Source: an uncultured Alistipes sp. (lineage in GTDB: Bacteria > Bacteroidota > Bacteroidia > Bacteroidales > Rikenellaceae). From it: DNA of 64,000 nucleotides. This document shows, one piece after another, positions 50,970-60,691 of this stretch. The notes below the pieces were generated by a model that searched no databases, was not told the DNA's origin, and saw only the letters and a list, made by a program, of their open reading frames with translations. The stretch covers positions 186,001 through 250,000 of the forward strand of contig CAJTIY010000001.1 of assembly GCA_910576555.1 (NCBI GenBank), written 5' to 3'. Position numbers and translations under genes: made by a program. Each line of letters starts with the position of its first letter. Position 1 is the first letter of the stretch.

Positions 50970-53900
50970 ATGAATAAAACAGGATTCTGCAAAACCTGGA
51001 ATCTGTTTGTCATATCTATTGCGCTCTTGTTCAACGTCTTAACGGCGGAGGCGCAAACGCAGTCCACACGGTTGTCCATTCATTTGGACAAAGTTCCGAT
51101 GGAACGCATCGTAAATGAAATCGAACAGCAAACTCGTTATCTGTTCCTTTTCAATAAGGATATTGACAGCAAGCAAATTACCGTTTCGGTAAATGCAACC
51201 GACAAAACCGTACTTGAAATTCTCCCGCTTCTGTTCGAAGGAACAGGTCTCGGCTATACGGTCGAGGGGATGAATATTCTGGTTACCAAAACGGATTCGG
51301 CGGCAAAGAACGTACCGAACTCGGGGAAAATCAGCGGAACGGTAACGGACCCCAGCGGCCATCCGGTGGTCGGAGCATCCGTGCTTGTGAAGGGAACCAC
51401 GGTCGGCGCAACTACCGACGTCGATGGGCGCTTCGCTCTTACAGTACCCCCCCCCGCAGCCACAAAGCAACTGGAAATTAGCTTTTTGGGTTACAATTCT
51501 TTGGTCCTGCCTGTCGGGAATCGTACAAATTTCGATATTACGTTGCATGAATCGTCGTCTGAAATTGATGAAGTCGTTGTTACGGCTCTCGGCATTAAGC
51601 GCGATCAAAAGGCGCTGGCCTATACGGTAGCGCAGGTGACCTCGGACGACGTGACGCGCGTGAAAGATGCGAACTTTATCAACTCCCTGTCGGGTAAGGT
51701 GGCCGGTGCGGTCATCAACTCCTCGTCGTCGGGCGTGGGCGGCGTCTCGAAAGTGACGATGCGCGGTATGAAATCCATCATGCAGTCGTCGAACGCACTT
51801 TATGTAATCGACGGTATCCCGATGTTCAACAACTCATCGAAAGGCGGTACGGAGTTCGATTCCAAAGGTTCGACGGAATCCATCGCCGACCTTAACCCCG
51901 AGGACATCGCCTCGATGTCGGTCATGACAGGTGCGGCGGCTGCCGCGCTCTACGGCGCCGAGGCTGCCAACGGTGCCGTGCTTATTACCACGAAGCGCGG
52001 CGAGGCCGGCAAGTTGAAGGTTTCCGTTTCCAGCAACGTCGAATTCATGGACCCTCTGTGGCTCCCGGAGTTCCAAACCCGCTACGGCACGGGACGCAAG
52101 GGTAAATCCACCGGTTCGACGATCCACAGTTGGGGAGCTTACCTGCCGGAAGTGGCCCGCTACAACTATTCTCCGACCGATTTCATGGAAACGGGGCATG
52201 TCTACACCAACTCGTTCACGCTTTCGGGCGGCTCGGAAAAGAACCAGACCTATTTTTCGGCTGCGACGGTCAACTCGGACGGTCTGATGCCGAACAACGA
52301 GTACAACCGTTACAACTTCACGTTCCGCAACACGACGCTTTTTCTGAATGACAAACTGACGCTCGACGTAGGTGCTAATTACATCATCCAGCAGGACCGC
52401 AACATGACCAACCAGGGTGTTTACTCGAACCCGCTGGTCTCGGCCTATCTGTTTCCGCGCGGGGATAATTTCGACCTCGTGCGCAACTTCGAGCGTTGGA
52501 ATCCCGCTCGCAACATCTACGAACAATTCTGGCCGCAAGGCGAAGGGGGCGACCTGCGTATGCAGAACCCTTACTGGATCGCTTACCGCAATCCGCGTGA
52601 GAACAACCGTCATCGTTACATGCTCTCGGCTTCGGCCAGCTATGAAATCCTCGACTGGCTGAATGTCTCGGGCCGTATCCGCATCGACAATACGGATCGA
52701 GCCTATACGCAGAAGCTCTATGCGACCTCGAACCCTACGCTGTTGGAGGGTAGCAAGTACGGCCACTATACGGAGCTGAACGAGAAGTCGCGTCAGACCT
52801 ATGGCGATGCGATGGTGAACATCAACAAGACGTTCGCCGAGACGGTATCGCTCGTGGCCCATCTCGGAGCCTCGCTCAACGACACGCGCCTGCAAGGACT
52901 TGAGCTGGCCGGTCCGCTGGCCAAGCCCTCGAATATTTTCCATCCCGAGGCAATCGAATCGACGAAACGCAAGGTAACCCGCACGGGCTGGCACGAGCAG
53001 ACGCAATCGGTGTTCGCATCGCTGGAGGTGGGCTACAAGTCGCAGGTTTTTCTCACCGCGACGGGCCGCAACGATTGGGCTTCGCAGTTGGCCGGCTCGC
53101 CTCAAAAGTCGTTCTTCTATCCCTCGGTCGGCGTGTCGTGGCTTCCGTCGGAAACGTTCGATTTCCCGAAGCTGCTTCCCTATCTGAAAATCCGCGCCTC
53201 GTGGGCATCGGTCGGCACGCCCTTCCCGCGCGAGCTGACCTACGCCACGCACCCTTACGACAACACGAATCAGGGTTGGGATGACAAGACCAACTATCCG
53301 ATCGGCGACCTGCGCCCCGAGCGCACGAAGACGTGGGAGTTGGGTGTCGACGCCCGCTTCCTGAACGGTTTCTCGCTTTCGGCATCGTGGTACCGCGCCG
53401 ACACCTACAATCAGACCTTCAATCCCAATATTTCGGCATCGTCAGGCTACGCAGACATGTACGTTCAGACTGGCCACGTCCGCAATACGGGTATCGAGGC
53501 CAGCCTCGGGTACACGCATACGTGGCGTGATTTTACGTGGAGTTCCAATTTCACCGTGTCGAGCAACAAGAACGAGATCATCGAGCTGATGCGAGACTGG
53601 CACAACCCCTTGACGGGCGAGTATGTGACCAAAGACCGGCTTGAAATCAACAAGATCGGCCAGGTGCGCTTCATCCTTAAGGAGGGCGGCTCGATGGGCG
53701 ACATCTACTCGAACTCCGATTTGCGGCGCGACGACAACGGCATGATTAAGATCGACGACGCAGGCAACGTCGCCGTCGAAAGCAACCTGCCGGACATGAA
53801 GCTCGGTTCGGTCTTTCCGAAGGCGAACCTTGCATGGCGCAACAACTTCAATTATAAGGGCGTCAATCTGAGTTTCCTCATCTCGGCGCGCATCGGAGGT

Positions 53901-54308
53901 GTCGTCTATTCGGCTACGCAGGCCAACATGGATATGTACGGCGTGTCGGCGGTCTCGGCCGCCGCGCGCGACATGGGCGGCGTGCTGGTCAACGGCCGCG
54001 CGATGGTCGACCCCGAAATGTGGTACACGACCGTCGGCGCGCAGGGAGGCGTTCCGCAGTATTATACCTACGACGCGACGAACGTGCGGTTGCAGGAGCT
54101 GTCCGTAGGCTATACGATTCCGCGCAAGTGGCTCAAGGTATGCGATATTTCCGTGTCGCTCGTAGCCCGCAACCTGTGGATGATGTACTGCAAGGCGCCG
54201 TTCGACCCCGAATCCGTCGCTTCGACCGAGAATTTCTATACGGGCGTCGACTACTTCATGATGCCCGCGACCCGCAACATCGGGTTTAATGTAACGCTTA
54301 AATTCTAA
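50970..54308 (+). CDS. SusC/RagA TonB-linked outer membrane transporter with STN domain
   Basis: This is a 1112-residue protein. It has a signal peptide (1-28), then a secretin/TonB short N-terminal domain (about 35-105: LSIHLDKVPMERIVNEIEQQTRYLFLF). A carboxypeptidase-like domain follows (about 115-190), then the TonB box region with EIDEVVVTALGIKRDQKALAYTVAQV, the plug and a 22-strand barrel ending in FNVTLKF. The STN domain means it signals to the FecR/sigma pair. It imports the glycan captured by SusD. The start is well placed, 18 bases after the AT-rich leader. Confidence 0.96.
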   Translation: MNKTGFCKTWNLFVISIALLFNVLTAEAQTQSTRLSIHLDKVPMERIVNEIEQQTRYLFLFNKDIDSKQITVSVNATDKTVLEILPLLFEGTGLGYTVEGMNILVTKTDSAAKNVPNSGKISGTVTDPSGHPVVGASVLVKGTTVGATTDVDGRFALTVPPPAATKQLEISFLGYNSLVLPVGNRTNFDITLHESSSEIDEVVVTALGIKRDQKALAYTVAQVTSDDVTRVKDANFINSLSGKVAGAVINSSSSGVGGVSKVTMRGMKSIMQSSNALYVIDGIPMFNNSSKGGTEFDSKGSTESIADLNPEDIASMSVMTGAAAAALYGAEAANGAVLITTKRGEAGKLKVSVSSNVEFMDPLWLPEFQTRYGTGRKGKSTGSTIHSWGAYLPEVARYNYSPTDFMETGHVYTNSFTLSGGSEKNQTYFSAATVNSDGLMPNNEYNRYNFTFRNTTLFLNDKLTLDVGANYIIQQDRNMTNQGVYSNPLVSAYLFPRGDNFDLVRNFERWNPARNIYEQFWPQGEGGDLRMQNPYWIAYRNPRENNRHRYMLSASASYEILDWLNVSGRIRIDNTDRAYTQKLYATSNPTLLEGSKYGHYTELNEKSRQTYGDAMVNINKTFAETVSLVAHLGASLNDTRLQGLELAGPLAKPSNIFHPEAIESTKRKVTRTGWHEQTQSVFASLEVGYKSQVFLTATGRNDWASQLAGSPQKSFFYPSVGVSWLPSETFDFPKLLPYLKIRASWASVGTPFPRELTYATHPYDNTNQGWDDKTNYPIGDLRPERTKTWELGVDARFLNGFSLSASWYRADTYNQTFNPNISASSGYADMYVQTGHVRNTGIEASLGYTHTWRDFTWSSNFTVSSNKNEIIELMRDWHNPLTGEYVTKDRLEINKIGQVRFILKEGGSMGDIYSNSDLRRDDNGMIKIDDAGNVAVESNLPDMKLGSVFPKANLAWRNNFNYKGVNLSFLISARIGGVVYSATQANMDMYGVSAVSAAARDMGGVLVNGRAMVDPEMWYTTVGAQGGVPQYYTYDATNVRLQELSVGYTIPRKWLKVCDISVSLVARNLWMMYCKAPFDPESVASTENFYTGVDYFMMPATRNIGFNVTLKF

Positions 54309-54313
54309 CCGCC

Positions 54314-55927
54314 ATGAAAACAAACTGTGTTTCAATTACGCTGCGTTTGCTCATAGCAGCCGGCTTCGTGACGGTTGCCACGTCGTGTCTCGATAACTTC
54401 GAGGAATACAACCACAACCCCAACGAGACGACTGACGAAGAGCTGCAACGCGACAACTACAACGTAGGCTCGAAGTTGTTGCAGTTGCAGAACGAAGTCG
54501 TCCCGACCGAGGAGCACCTGTACCAGTTTACCGAGATTCTCGCCGGCGATGCGTTCGGCGGGTATGCCGAATCGACGTCCGACAGTTGGGAGACGAAGTA
54601 TTCGACTTTCAATCCGTCGGCCGACTGGCTCAAGGCTCCGTTCGTCGACGTGATGACCGATACCTATCCTCCCTACCGGGGCATCCACAAGGCGACGACC
54701 GACCCCGTGCCTTTGGCTCTGGCAGACCTGCTGCGCGTGGCCATCATGCACCGCGTGACGGACCAGTACGGACCGATTCCCTACTCGAAAATCGTTGAAG
54801 ATAAGAAGGAGCAGTTGACCGTGCCGTACGACACCCAACAGGAGGTCTACGCCAAGATGTTCGAGGAGCTGGACGCTGCAATAGCCGTGCTGAACGACAA
54901 CCTCTCGTTGTCGACCGAAGCGTTCGGCGACTACGATCAGGTCTACGGTGGCAATATCTCGAAATGGGTGCTTTTCGCCAATTCGCTCAAACTGCGTATG
55001 GCCATGCGTCTGACCTATGTGGACGAGGCGCTGGCCAAGACCAAAGCTCTCGAAGCCATCAGCGGCGGTGTGATCGAATCGAACGCCGACAACGCGAAGT
55101 TCCAGCCGACGCTGAACCGTTGTGCGATGATCTGGAACGACTGGCAAGATCATGTGATTTCCGCTGATCTGGATAGTTACATGAACGGCTACGACGACCC
55201 GCGCCGCGCTAAGATGTTCACGTCGGTGACCGTGACCGAAAAGATCAAGGACCCGGCGACCGGCACCGAAACGGAGGTCGAGAAGCAGGTTTTCCGCGGC
55301 CTGCGCATCGGAACGACGCCGCGCAGCGCCGTGGCGGCGAAGCAGCAGTATTCGTTCCCGATCATTTCGGATACCGACCCCTTCCTGTGGATGAACGCCG
55401 CGGAGGTCGCATTCCTCAAAGCCGAGTATGAGCTTCGCTGGGGTTCGGCGTCCGAAGCCGGAGCGCTCTACCGAAAAGGCGTCGAGCTTTCGTTCGAGGA
55501 GCGCGGCGCAGGCCGTGCCGACACCTATCTGGCTACGGCCGCGCGCCCGGAGAAACATACCGATCCTCTGACAAGCAGCAGCATGATGCCGTTGAGTACG
55601 ATTACGCCTGTCTGGAATGACGACGACCCGCTCGAAACCGCGCTGGAGCGTATCATCACCCAGAAGTGGATCGCCATCTTCCCACTGGGCAACGAGGCGT
55701 GGGCGGAATACCGCCGCACGGGCTATCCTCGTCTGGCTCCCGTGCCCGATGATTGCGATAAGTCAGGCGGTGCGGTGACGCCGAAATATGGAGCACGCCG
55801 CATTCAGTATCCGACCGAAGAATATACTGAAAACCGGGCGAACGTTACGGACGCCGTGCAGAAGGACCTCGGTGGTGCGGACAATGCCGGAACCCGCATC
55901 TGGTGGGACAAAAAGCCGCTGAACTAA
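54314..55927 (+). CDS. SusD/RagB-like glycan-binding lipoprotein
   Basis: This 537-residue protein has a lipobox with Cys25 (VATSC). The N-terminal tetratricopeptide-like helices, NHNPNETTDEEL, and the conserved ADLLRVAIMHRVTDQYGPIPYSKI are SusD features. The C-terminal part has SFPIISDTDPFLWMNAAEVAFLKAEYELRWG and ITQKWIAIFPLGNEAWAEYRRTGYPRL. It forms the lid on the SusC barrel and binds the glycan at the surface. It begins six bases after susC. Confidence 0.96.
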   Translation: MKTNCVSITLRLLIAAGFVTVATSCLDNFEEYNHNPNETTDEELQRDNYNVGSKLLQLQNEVVPTEEHLYQFTEILAGDAFGGYAESTSDSWETKYSTFNPSADWLKAPFVDVMTDTYPPYRGIHKATTDPVPLALADLLRVAIMHRVTDQYGPIPYSKIVEDKKEQLTVPYDTQQEVYAKMFEELDAAIAVLNDNLSLSTEAFGDYDQVYGGNISKWVLFANSLKLRMAMRLTYVDEALAKTKALEAISGGVIESNADNAKFQPTLNRCAMIWNDWQDHVISADLDSYMNGYDDPRRAKMFTSVTVTEKIKDPATGTETEVEKQVFRGLRIGTTPRSAVAAKQQYSFPIISDTDPFLWMNAAEVAFLKAEYELRWGSASEAGALYRKGVELSFEERGAGRADTYLATAARPEKHTDPLTSSSMMPLSTITPVWNDDDPLETALERIITQKWIAIFPLGNEAWAEYRRTGYPRLAPVPDDCDKSGGAVTPKYGARRIQYPTEEYTENRANVTDAVQKDLGGADNAGTRIWWDKKPLN

Positions 55928-55939
55928 AACTCAACACCT

Positions 55940-56818
55940 ATGAAAGTCAAACATCTGTTAGGAATATTCGGGATGCTGGCCCTTGCCGCGTGCAACGCGG
56001 ACATCGAGCCGGTCGAACAGTCGCTGGTTCCGCCCAAAGACCAGATCCCCGCCCAATGGGCCGAGTACATGCGCGCGCTCGGGGCATACAAGCAAAGCGA
56101 GCACTACATGATCTACGCCCATTTCGACAACGCGCCCGAGAAGGTCGTGTCGGAGAAAAACTGTCTGCGCTCGCTACCCGATTCGCTGGACATCGTAGCA
56201 TTGAAAAATCCGTTGTCGAAGTTCGACCGGCAGGACCTCGCCGGGCTGCATGAAAAAAGTACCCGCGTGTTGCTGACCGCCGACTGTTCGGATTCGGCTA
56301 CGGCCGTAACGAAGGTCGACGAAGCATTGGCCGCTATCGCCGCCGATGGGCTGGATGGCATCGTGATTTCTTTCACCGGAACCGTTACCGATGCCGCGAA
56401 AGCCGCTGAAGCAGTCATCGCCGGGAAATTCGGCGCGCTGGCCGGAAAGACGATCGTCTTCGAGGGCAATCCGGCTTTTATCGCCGAATCAAACCGCGAG
56501 CACTATGACCTTTTCGTCGTCGACGTAAGGGAGATCCCCACGCTGTTTGCCTTGCAGAGTGACATCGACTACCTCGTCAACCGTTTCGGCATCGAAGCCA
56601 GGAAGCTGGTGCTGGCGACGACGTTTGCGGCAACGATGCTCGACGAATCGCTCAAGGAGCAGGCGGCAATACCCGTCGTGGGCCGTTGCGTCATGACGGG
56701 CGGCCCGCTGGCCGGTATGGGGCTTTACAACGTGAACGACGACTATTATAGTCCTACGGTCAATTATCCGCAGACCAAAGCGGCTATCAATCTATTGAAC
56801 CCTGCTTATACGGAATAA
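55940..56818 (+). CDS. GH18-like lipoprotein without catalytic residues
   Basis: This is a 292-residue lipoprotein (lipobox with Cys18). The fold is GH18-like: TRVLLTADCSDSATAVTKVDEALAAIAADGLDGIVISFTGTV aligns with the strand-4 region of EndoH-type enzymes. The DxxDxDxE catalytic motif is replaced by DGLDGIVISFTG, with no Asp-Glu pair. It is probably a surface glycan-binding protein, descended from the enzyme, that helps hold N-glycans. It lies 12 bases after susD. Confidence 0.78.
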   Translation: MKVKHLLGIFGMLALAACNADIEPVEQSLVPPKDQIPAQWAEYMRALGAYKQSEHYMIYAHFDNAPEKVVSEKNCLRSLPDSLDIVALKNPLSKFDRQDLAGLHEKSTRVLLTADCSDSATAVTKVDEALAAIAADGLDGIVISFTGTVTDAAKAAEAVIAGKFGALAGKTIVFEGNPAFIAESNREHYDLFVVDVREIPTLFALQSDIDYLVNRFGIEARKLVLATTFAATMLDESLKEQAAIPVVGRCVMTGGPLAGMGLYNVNDDYYSPTVNYPQTKAAINLLNPAYTE

Positions 56819-56819
56819 T

Positions 56820-58100
56820 ATGAAACTGAAAAATATCATGCTCTTGGCGGCAGGTATCATCGGCTTATTGGCGACAGGCTGTAAGTCGGACGACTACGAC
56901 GATGGCTCGACTCCGCTCGACAATGCTGCCTATATCGACGCTGCCGAAGTTGCGCCCGAAACGCGCGTGACGTTCAAGAAGACCGTCGAAACGCTCGACC
57001 GCACGTTCGCCGTCAAGCTCATTTCCCCGGCGCCGGCCGATATGGCTACGACCCTTGCGGTCGATGCGGCCGCGCTGGCTTCGTACAACCGTCGTCATGA
57101 GACGAACTATACGATCCTGCCGGAGAAATACTACGAACTCTCCACAATGAACCCGGCCATTTCAGCGGGCAAATCGGTATCCGAAACGGTGACGATTCAT
57201 TTCAAGGGGTTGGACGAACTCGAAATCGACCAGACGCATCTGCTGCCGATCTCGTTGACGGGCACCTCGTCGGGTCTCGGTCTGCTGCGTGGCTCCGAGA
57301 CGCTCTACTACCTCGTGCGCCGCTCGTCGGCCATTACCACGGCGGCTGACCTGACGGGCAGCTACATGTGGATCCCGGGCTTCGAGACCGACGAGGGCCG
57401 CCAGGTCGTGAACGGCCTTACGGCACTGACGTTCGAGGCGATCGTGAACATCAACGAATTCGCGTCCGATTCCGAAATCTCTACGATCATGGGCGTCGAG
57501 CAGCACTGCCTGCTGCGTCTGGGCGATGCCGGCTTCCCGCGTCAGCAGTTGCAAACGCAGATCGGTGGCAAGTCGGGCAGCAAATTCCCCGAAGCCAATG
57601 CCTCGAAAGCGCTTCAGGCGGGCGAGTGGTATCATGTCGCCATGACGTGGGACTTGCAGACTACGGAGTTGAAATTCTACGTCAACGGACAGCTCCAGAG
57701 TTCGGGCAATGCGACCTATACGACCGAAGAGGGTGCCGGAACCATCGACCTCGCTATGCCGTCGCCGACGGCCTACCGGTTCTTCATCGGTTATTCCTAT
57801 GCTCCGGGGCGTCTGCTCAACGGTCTGATTTCGCAGGTGCGCATCTGGTCGGTGGCTCGTTCGCAGGAGGATATTTTCCGCGACATGTACGACGTGGACG
57901 CTCCCGAGACGAAGCCCGAGCTGCGCGCATGGTGGAAGTTCGACGAAGGGACGGGCAACACCGTGAAGGATTGGTCGCAGTACGGCAACGATGCGGTGTG
58001 TCTGACCGGCACGAACAATTTCGAGGGAGGCGAACGCATCGAGGGTACGCTCAAATGGAACAACTCGATCGAGATTCCGCAGCTCAATCAGGAACAATAA
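56820..58100 (+). CDS. DUF1735 and LamG-domain surface lipoprotein
   Basis: This is a 426-residue lipoprotein (Cys21). The N-terminal domain (about 40-165: APETRVTFKKTVETLDRTFAVKLISPAPADM) is the DUF1735-type beta-sandwich found in front of Bacteroidetes endoglycosidases. A concanavalin/LamG domain follows (about 185-415, with GEWYHVAMTWDLQTTELKFYVNGQLQSSG). It should bind glycans at the surface and feed the SusCD pair. It starts one base after the previous gene. Confidence 0.85.
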   Translation: MKLKNIMLLAAGIIGLLATGCKSDDYDDGSTPLDNAAYIDAAEVAPETRVTFKKTVETLDRTFAVKLISPAPADMATTLAVDAAALASYNRRHETNYTILPEKYYELSTMNPAISAGKSVSETVTIHFKGLDELEIDQTHLLPISLTGTSSGLGLLRGSETLYYLVRRSSAITTAADLTGSYMWIPGFETDEGRQVVNGLTALTFEAIVNINEFASDSEISTIMGVEQHCLLRLGDAGFPRQQLQTQIGGKSGSKFPEANASKALQAGEWYHVAMTWDLQTTELKFYVNGQLQSSGNATYTTEEGAGTIDLAMPSPTAYRFFIGYSYAPGRLLNGLISQVRIWSVARSQEDIFRDMYDVDAPETKPELRAWWKFDEGTGNTVKDWSQYGNDAVCLTGTNNFEGGERIEGTLKWNNSIEIPQLNQEQ

Positions 58101-58111
58101 AACGCAACACT

Positions 58112-59641
58112 ATGAAAAACAGAATCACATATCTATTCGGGAGAACGGTACTCGCTTCTCTTTCCGCCGCGGCGCTGATGCTTGCCGCCTGCTCGGAGGA
58201 GACGTTCACGCGCGAGATCGGCTCAATGCCCGATGAGGATGCCATCACGGGCGTTTCGGCGGAGCTGTATCGCCCGTCGTCCATGAACGGCATTATCCGA
58301 TTGATCGAGGAGGATGCTACGGATCAACTCCGCATCCGCCTCTCGCAGGCGGCGCCGGAAGCCGTGAATGTTACGGTCGCCCCCGATGCCGAGTTGTGCG
58401 AAGCCTACAACAAGGAGCACGGTACGGACTTCGCTCTCTTCCCCGTGGAGAACGTTTCGTTCGGCAGCGGAAATGGCGCAGTGGCCGTAGAAGCCGGCAA
58501 GAAAGAATCGGCCGATCTTACGGTCACTTTCAAGCGCGAAGGCGTCGAGAAAGGTCGCTATCTGTTGCCCGTGCGGGCGACGGTCGCTGGCGAGACGGTC
58601 TCGGCTCCCGACCAGCAGCAGGTTCATTTCTATCGGCTTCTTGTCATCGAACCGACCGAAGCAACCGAATTGGCCGTCTATCCGTTCAAGATGATCGGAT
58701 ACGTCAATACCGATGAGATGAATCCGCTGATCGGCAACGGCTTCCTCTGCGAGGTGACTGACATGATCGAGTTCAATATGGTCGAGCAGACCTGCTTCGA
58801 CATCGAAATCCTCCGAACGGCATCCATCGGGTTCGACAAGGCCCTGCAACACCCCATGCTGAAACTCAATCCGGATTTGCAATATATCCTGGAGAATCGG
58901 GAGCAGTACATCGTGCCGCTGCAAAAAAACGGGCATCAGGTATTATTCTGCATCACCGGCAGCAGCGACGGCCTCGGGTTCCGCAATCTGACGAATGAGT
59001 ACATTGCCGATTTCGTCTATCAGGTCAAAAAGGTCGTAATCGGCTATCAGCTCGATGGCGTAAATTTCTTCGACATCGAAAGCGTTTACGGCAAAGAGGG
59101 CATGCCGGCAATCGACCCGACATCGTATGCGAAACTCATCAAGGCGACCAAAGAGGCTTTGGGCGCGGAGAAACTCGTGACGATTGCCTGCGATGCGGCC
59201 AGCTCCGAAGAGTTGTCCGTTGCACAGGATGGCATCGAGGCCGGCCAGTATCTCGATATGGCTTGGTCGGGCATCTTCGACGAGGTGGTCGATGCTTACA
59301 CCGAAAACGGGAAACTCAAGCCCATTGCCGGTCTGGCTCAACCCCAATACGGCGGGGTCATGCTGAAAACCCACAATACGACAAAACGGGCGGAGCTTCA
59401 AGAAATTTTAACTCCGCAAATAGCAGCTTTGTATCGGGAAAGCGTCTGCGGTAAGCTTTTCGTTTTCTGGGATATGCCGACGACATCCGCCGGTTATGAA
59501 AGAGGACCATTGGATACTTTTACTATGGTTGCAGATGCCATCGTTGATTGGGATATGATTTATGACGATCTTTATTTTTACACATATACATGGAAAGATA
59601 AAACCATTCATGATTATGGCGCATTCAAAAAAGACTGGTAA
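58112..59641 (+). CDS. DUF1735 and GH18-like protein with altered active site
   Basis: This is a 509-residue lipoprotein (Cys27). A DUF1735-type domain (about 45-175) precedes a GH18-like barrel (about 185-505). At the catalytic strand the sequence is LDGVNFFDIES (314-324). Against the GH18 motif DxxDxDxE, position 2 is Asn and the Asp and Glu are displaced by one residue (D321, E323). It may be weakly active, altered in specificity or only binding. The last 80 codons are markedly more AT-rich than the rest. It resembles EndoBT-3987-type proteins in domain order. Confidence 0.82.
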   Translation: MKNRITYLFGRTVLASLSAAALMLAACSEETFTREIGSMPDEDAITGVSAELYRPSSMNGIIRLIEEDATDQLRIRLSQAAPEAVNVTVAPDAELCEAYNKEHGTDFALFPVENVSFGSGNGAVAVEAGKKESADLTVTFKREGVEKGRYLLPVRATVAGETVSAPDQQQVHFYRLLVIEPTEATELAVYPFKMIGYVNTDEMNPLIGNGFLCEVTDMIEFNMVEQTCFDIEILRTASIGFDKALQHPMLKLNPDLQYILENREQYIVPLQKNGHQVLFCITGSSDGLGFRNLTNEYIADFVYQVKKVVIGYQLDGVNFFDIESVYGKEGMPAIDPTSYAKLIKATKEALGAEKLVTIACDAASSEELSVAQDGIEAGQYLDMAWSGIFDEVVDAYTENGKLKPIAGLAQPQYGGVMLKTHNTTKRAELQEILTPQIAALYRESVCGKLFVFWDMPTTSAGYERGPLDTFTMVADAIVDWDMIYDDLYFYTYTWKDKTIHDYGAFKKDW

Positions 59642-59662
59642 ACTATAATCAATTCAAAAATA

Positions 59663-59677
59663 ACGACCTACTGTTTT
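59663..59677 (+). repeat. Left 15-base inverted repeat flanking the GH18 gene
   Basis: ACGACCTACTGTTTT is the exact reverse complement of 60646-60660. The pair brackets one complete gene with its leader. Confidence 0.75.
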
Positions 59678-59701
59678 ATTTTATCCATTTCAAAAACTAA
59701 A

Positions 59702-60631
59702 ATGATGAAAACTTATTCTTTCTTTGCAGCGTGCGCACTTTTCGTTGCTGCTGCGTTCACTTCCTGTCAGCAGGCTGAAGAGCCGATGGATATGGAAGGT
59801 CAGAATTTCGCTGAAACCCGTGCTGCGGCCGACTGGTCGGATTTCTACCGCGTGGTTTACGTCGAGGTAAACGACGTCAACCCGCTGAACGCCGGCGAGT
59901 ATCTGCTCGAAGACGGTACGCCGTTCTTCACGCACGTAATTCTCTTCGCCTCGAACATCCGCGGCAACGCCAACGGGGATGTTTACAACTACAACAACCC
60001 GAACAACGCTGCGATTCTGGCCAATCCGGCAACGTACATCAAGCCCCTCCAGGACAAGGGCATTAAGGTCATCATGGGCAACCTCGGCGACCACACGGGT
60101 GCAGGTTTCGCTAACCTGAATGCCGCCCAGATCGCATCGTACAGCGACGATCTGATTGCCTACAACAATGAGGTCAACGGTTATGACTTCGATGACGAAT
60201 GGGCCGAGTACGGTAAAAACGGGTTCCCGGGTGTCAACGACACCTCGTACAGCAATCTGATTCTGGCGCTGCGTGCCAAGACCAACGGCACGCTGAGCGT
60301 ATTCGACTGGGGCAACACCCACACGATTAGCGCAGAGGCTATCGAGGCGCTCGATTGGGGTTGCCAGGGTTCTTTGAACGGTTACGGCTTCAATTCCAAA
60401 TACCCCAGCGGCAAGTATATTCCGTTGTTTGTGGATCTGACCAACCCGATGATAGCGACACGAATTCGCTCTTACACGACGCAGGCCAAGAATGCCGGCG
60501 CCCGCGGTGTCGCTTTCTTCAACCTCCCGATGGCTTCGACACGCGTTTCGTCGTTCAACGCCTGTGCTCAGGCTTTCGGTCATACCGTTTCGCACTCGGG
60601 CACAACCTACTCGAAAAACTACGGCAACTAA
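59702..60631 (+). CDS. GH18 endo-beta-N-acetylglucosaminidase (EndoH/F1-like)
   Basis: This is a 309-residue lipoprotein (lipobox TSC, Cys22). The single GH18 barrel carries NGYDFDDEWAEYG at 159-171, close to the EndoH motif DGVDFDDE, with Asp162, Asp164 and the proton donor Glu166 kept and only the first Asp changed to Asn. It should cleave between the two core GlcNAc residues of N-glycans and release the oligosaccharide for SusCD. The size is as in EndoH/F1. It is the last gene of the locus, followed by a strong terminator, and is flanked by inverted repeats. Confidence 0.88.
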   Translation: MMKTYSFFAACALFVAAAFTSCQQAEEPMDMEGQNFAETRAAADWSDFYRVVYVEVNDVNPLNAGEYLLEDGTPFFTHVILFASNIRGNANGDVYNYNNPNNAAILANPATYIKPLQDKGIKVIMGNLGDHTGAGFANLNAAQIASYSDDLIAYNNEVNGYDFDDEWAEYGKNGFPGVNDTSYSNLILALRAKTNGTLSVFDWGNTHTISAEAIEALDWGCQGSLNGYGFNSKYPSGKYIPLFVDLTNPMIATRIRSYTTQAKNAGARGVAFFNLPMASTRVSSFNACAQAFGHTVSHSGTTYSKNYGN

Positions 60632-60645
60632 CATGCAACTCTGTC

Positions 60646-60660
60646 AAAACAGTAGGTCGT
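60646..60660 (-). repeat. Right 15-base inverted repeat flanking the GH18 gene
   Basis: AAAACAGTAGGTCGT on the plus strand pairs with 59663-59677. It also sits inside a small CAACTCT / AGAGTTG hairpin. Confidence 0.75.
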
Positions 60661-60691
60661 AAGAGTTGAACTACTAAACTCTGCATTGGTG

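Noticed and set aside
51834..53252. 472-codon open frame opposite susC
   Set aside because: It is an antisense shadow without a start signal or recognised domain.
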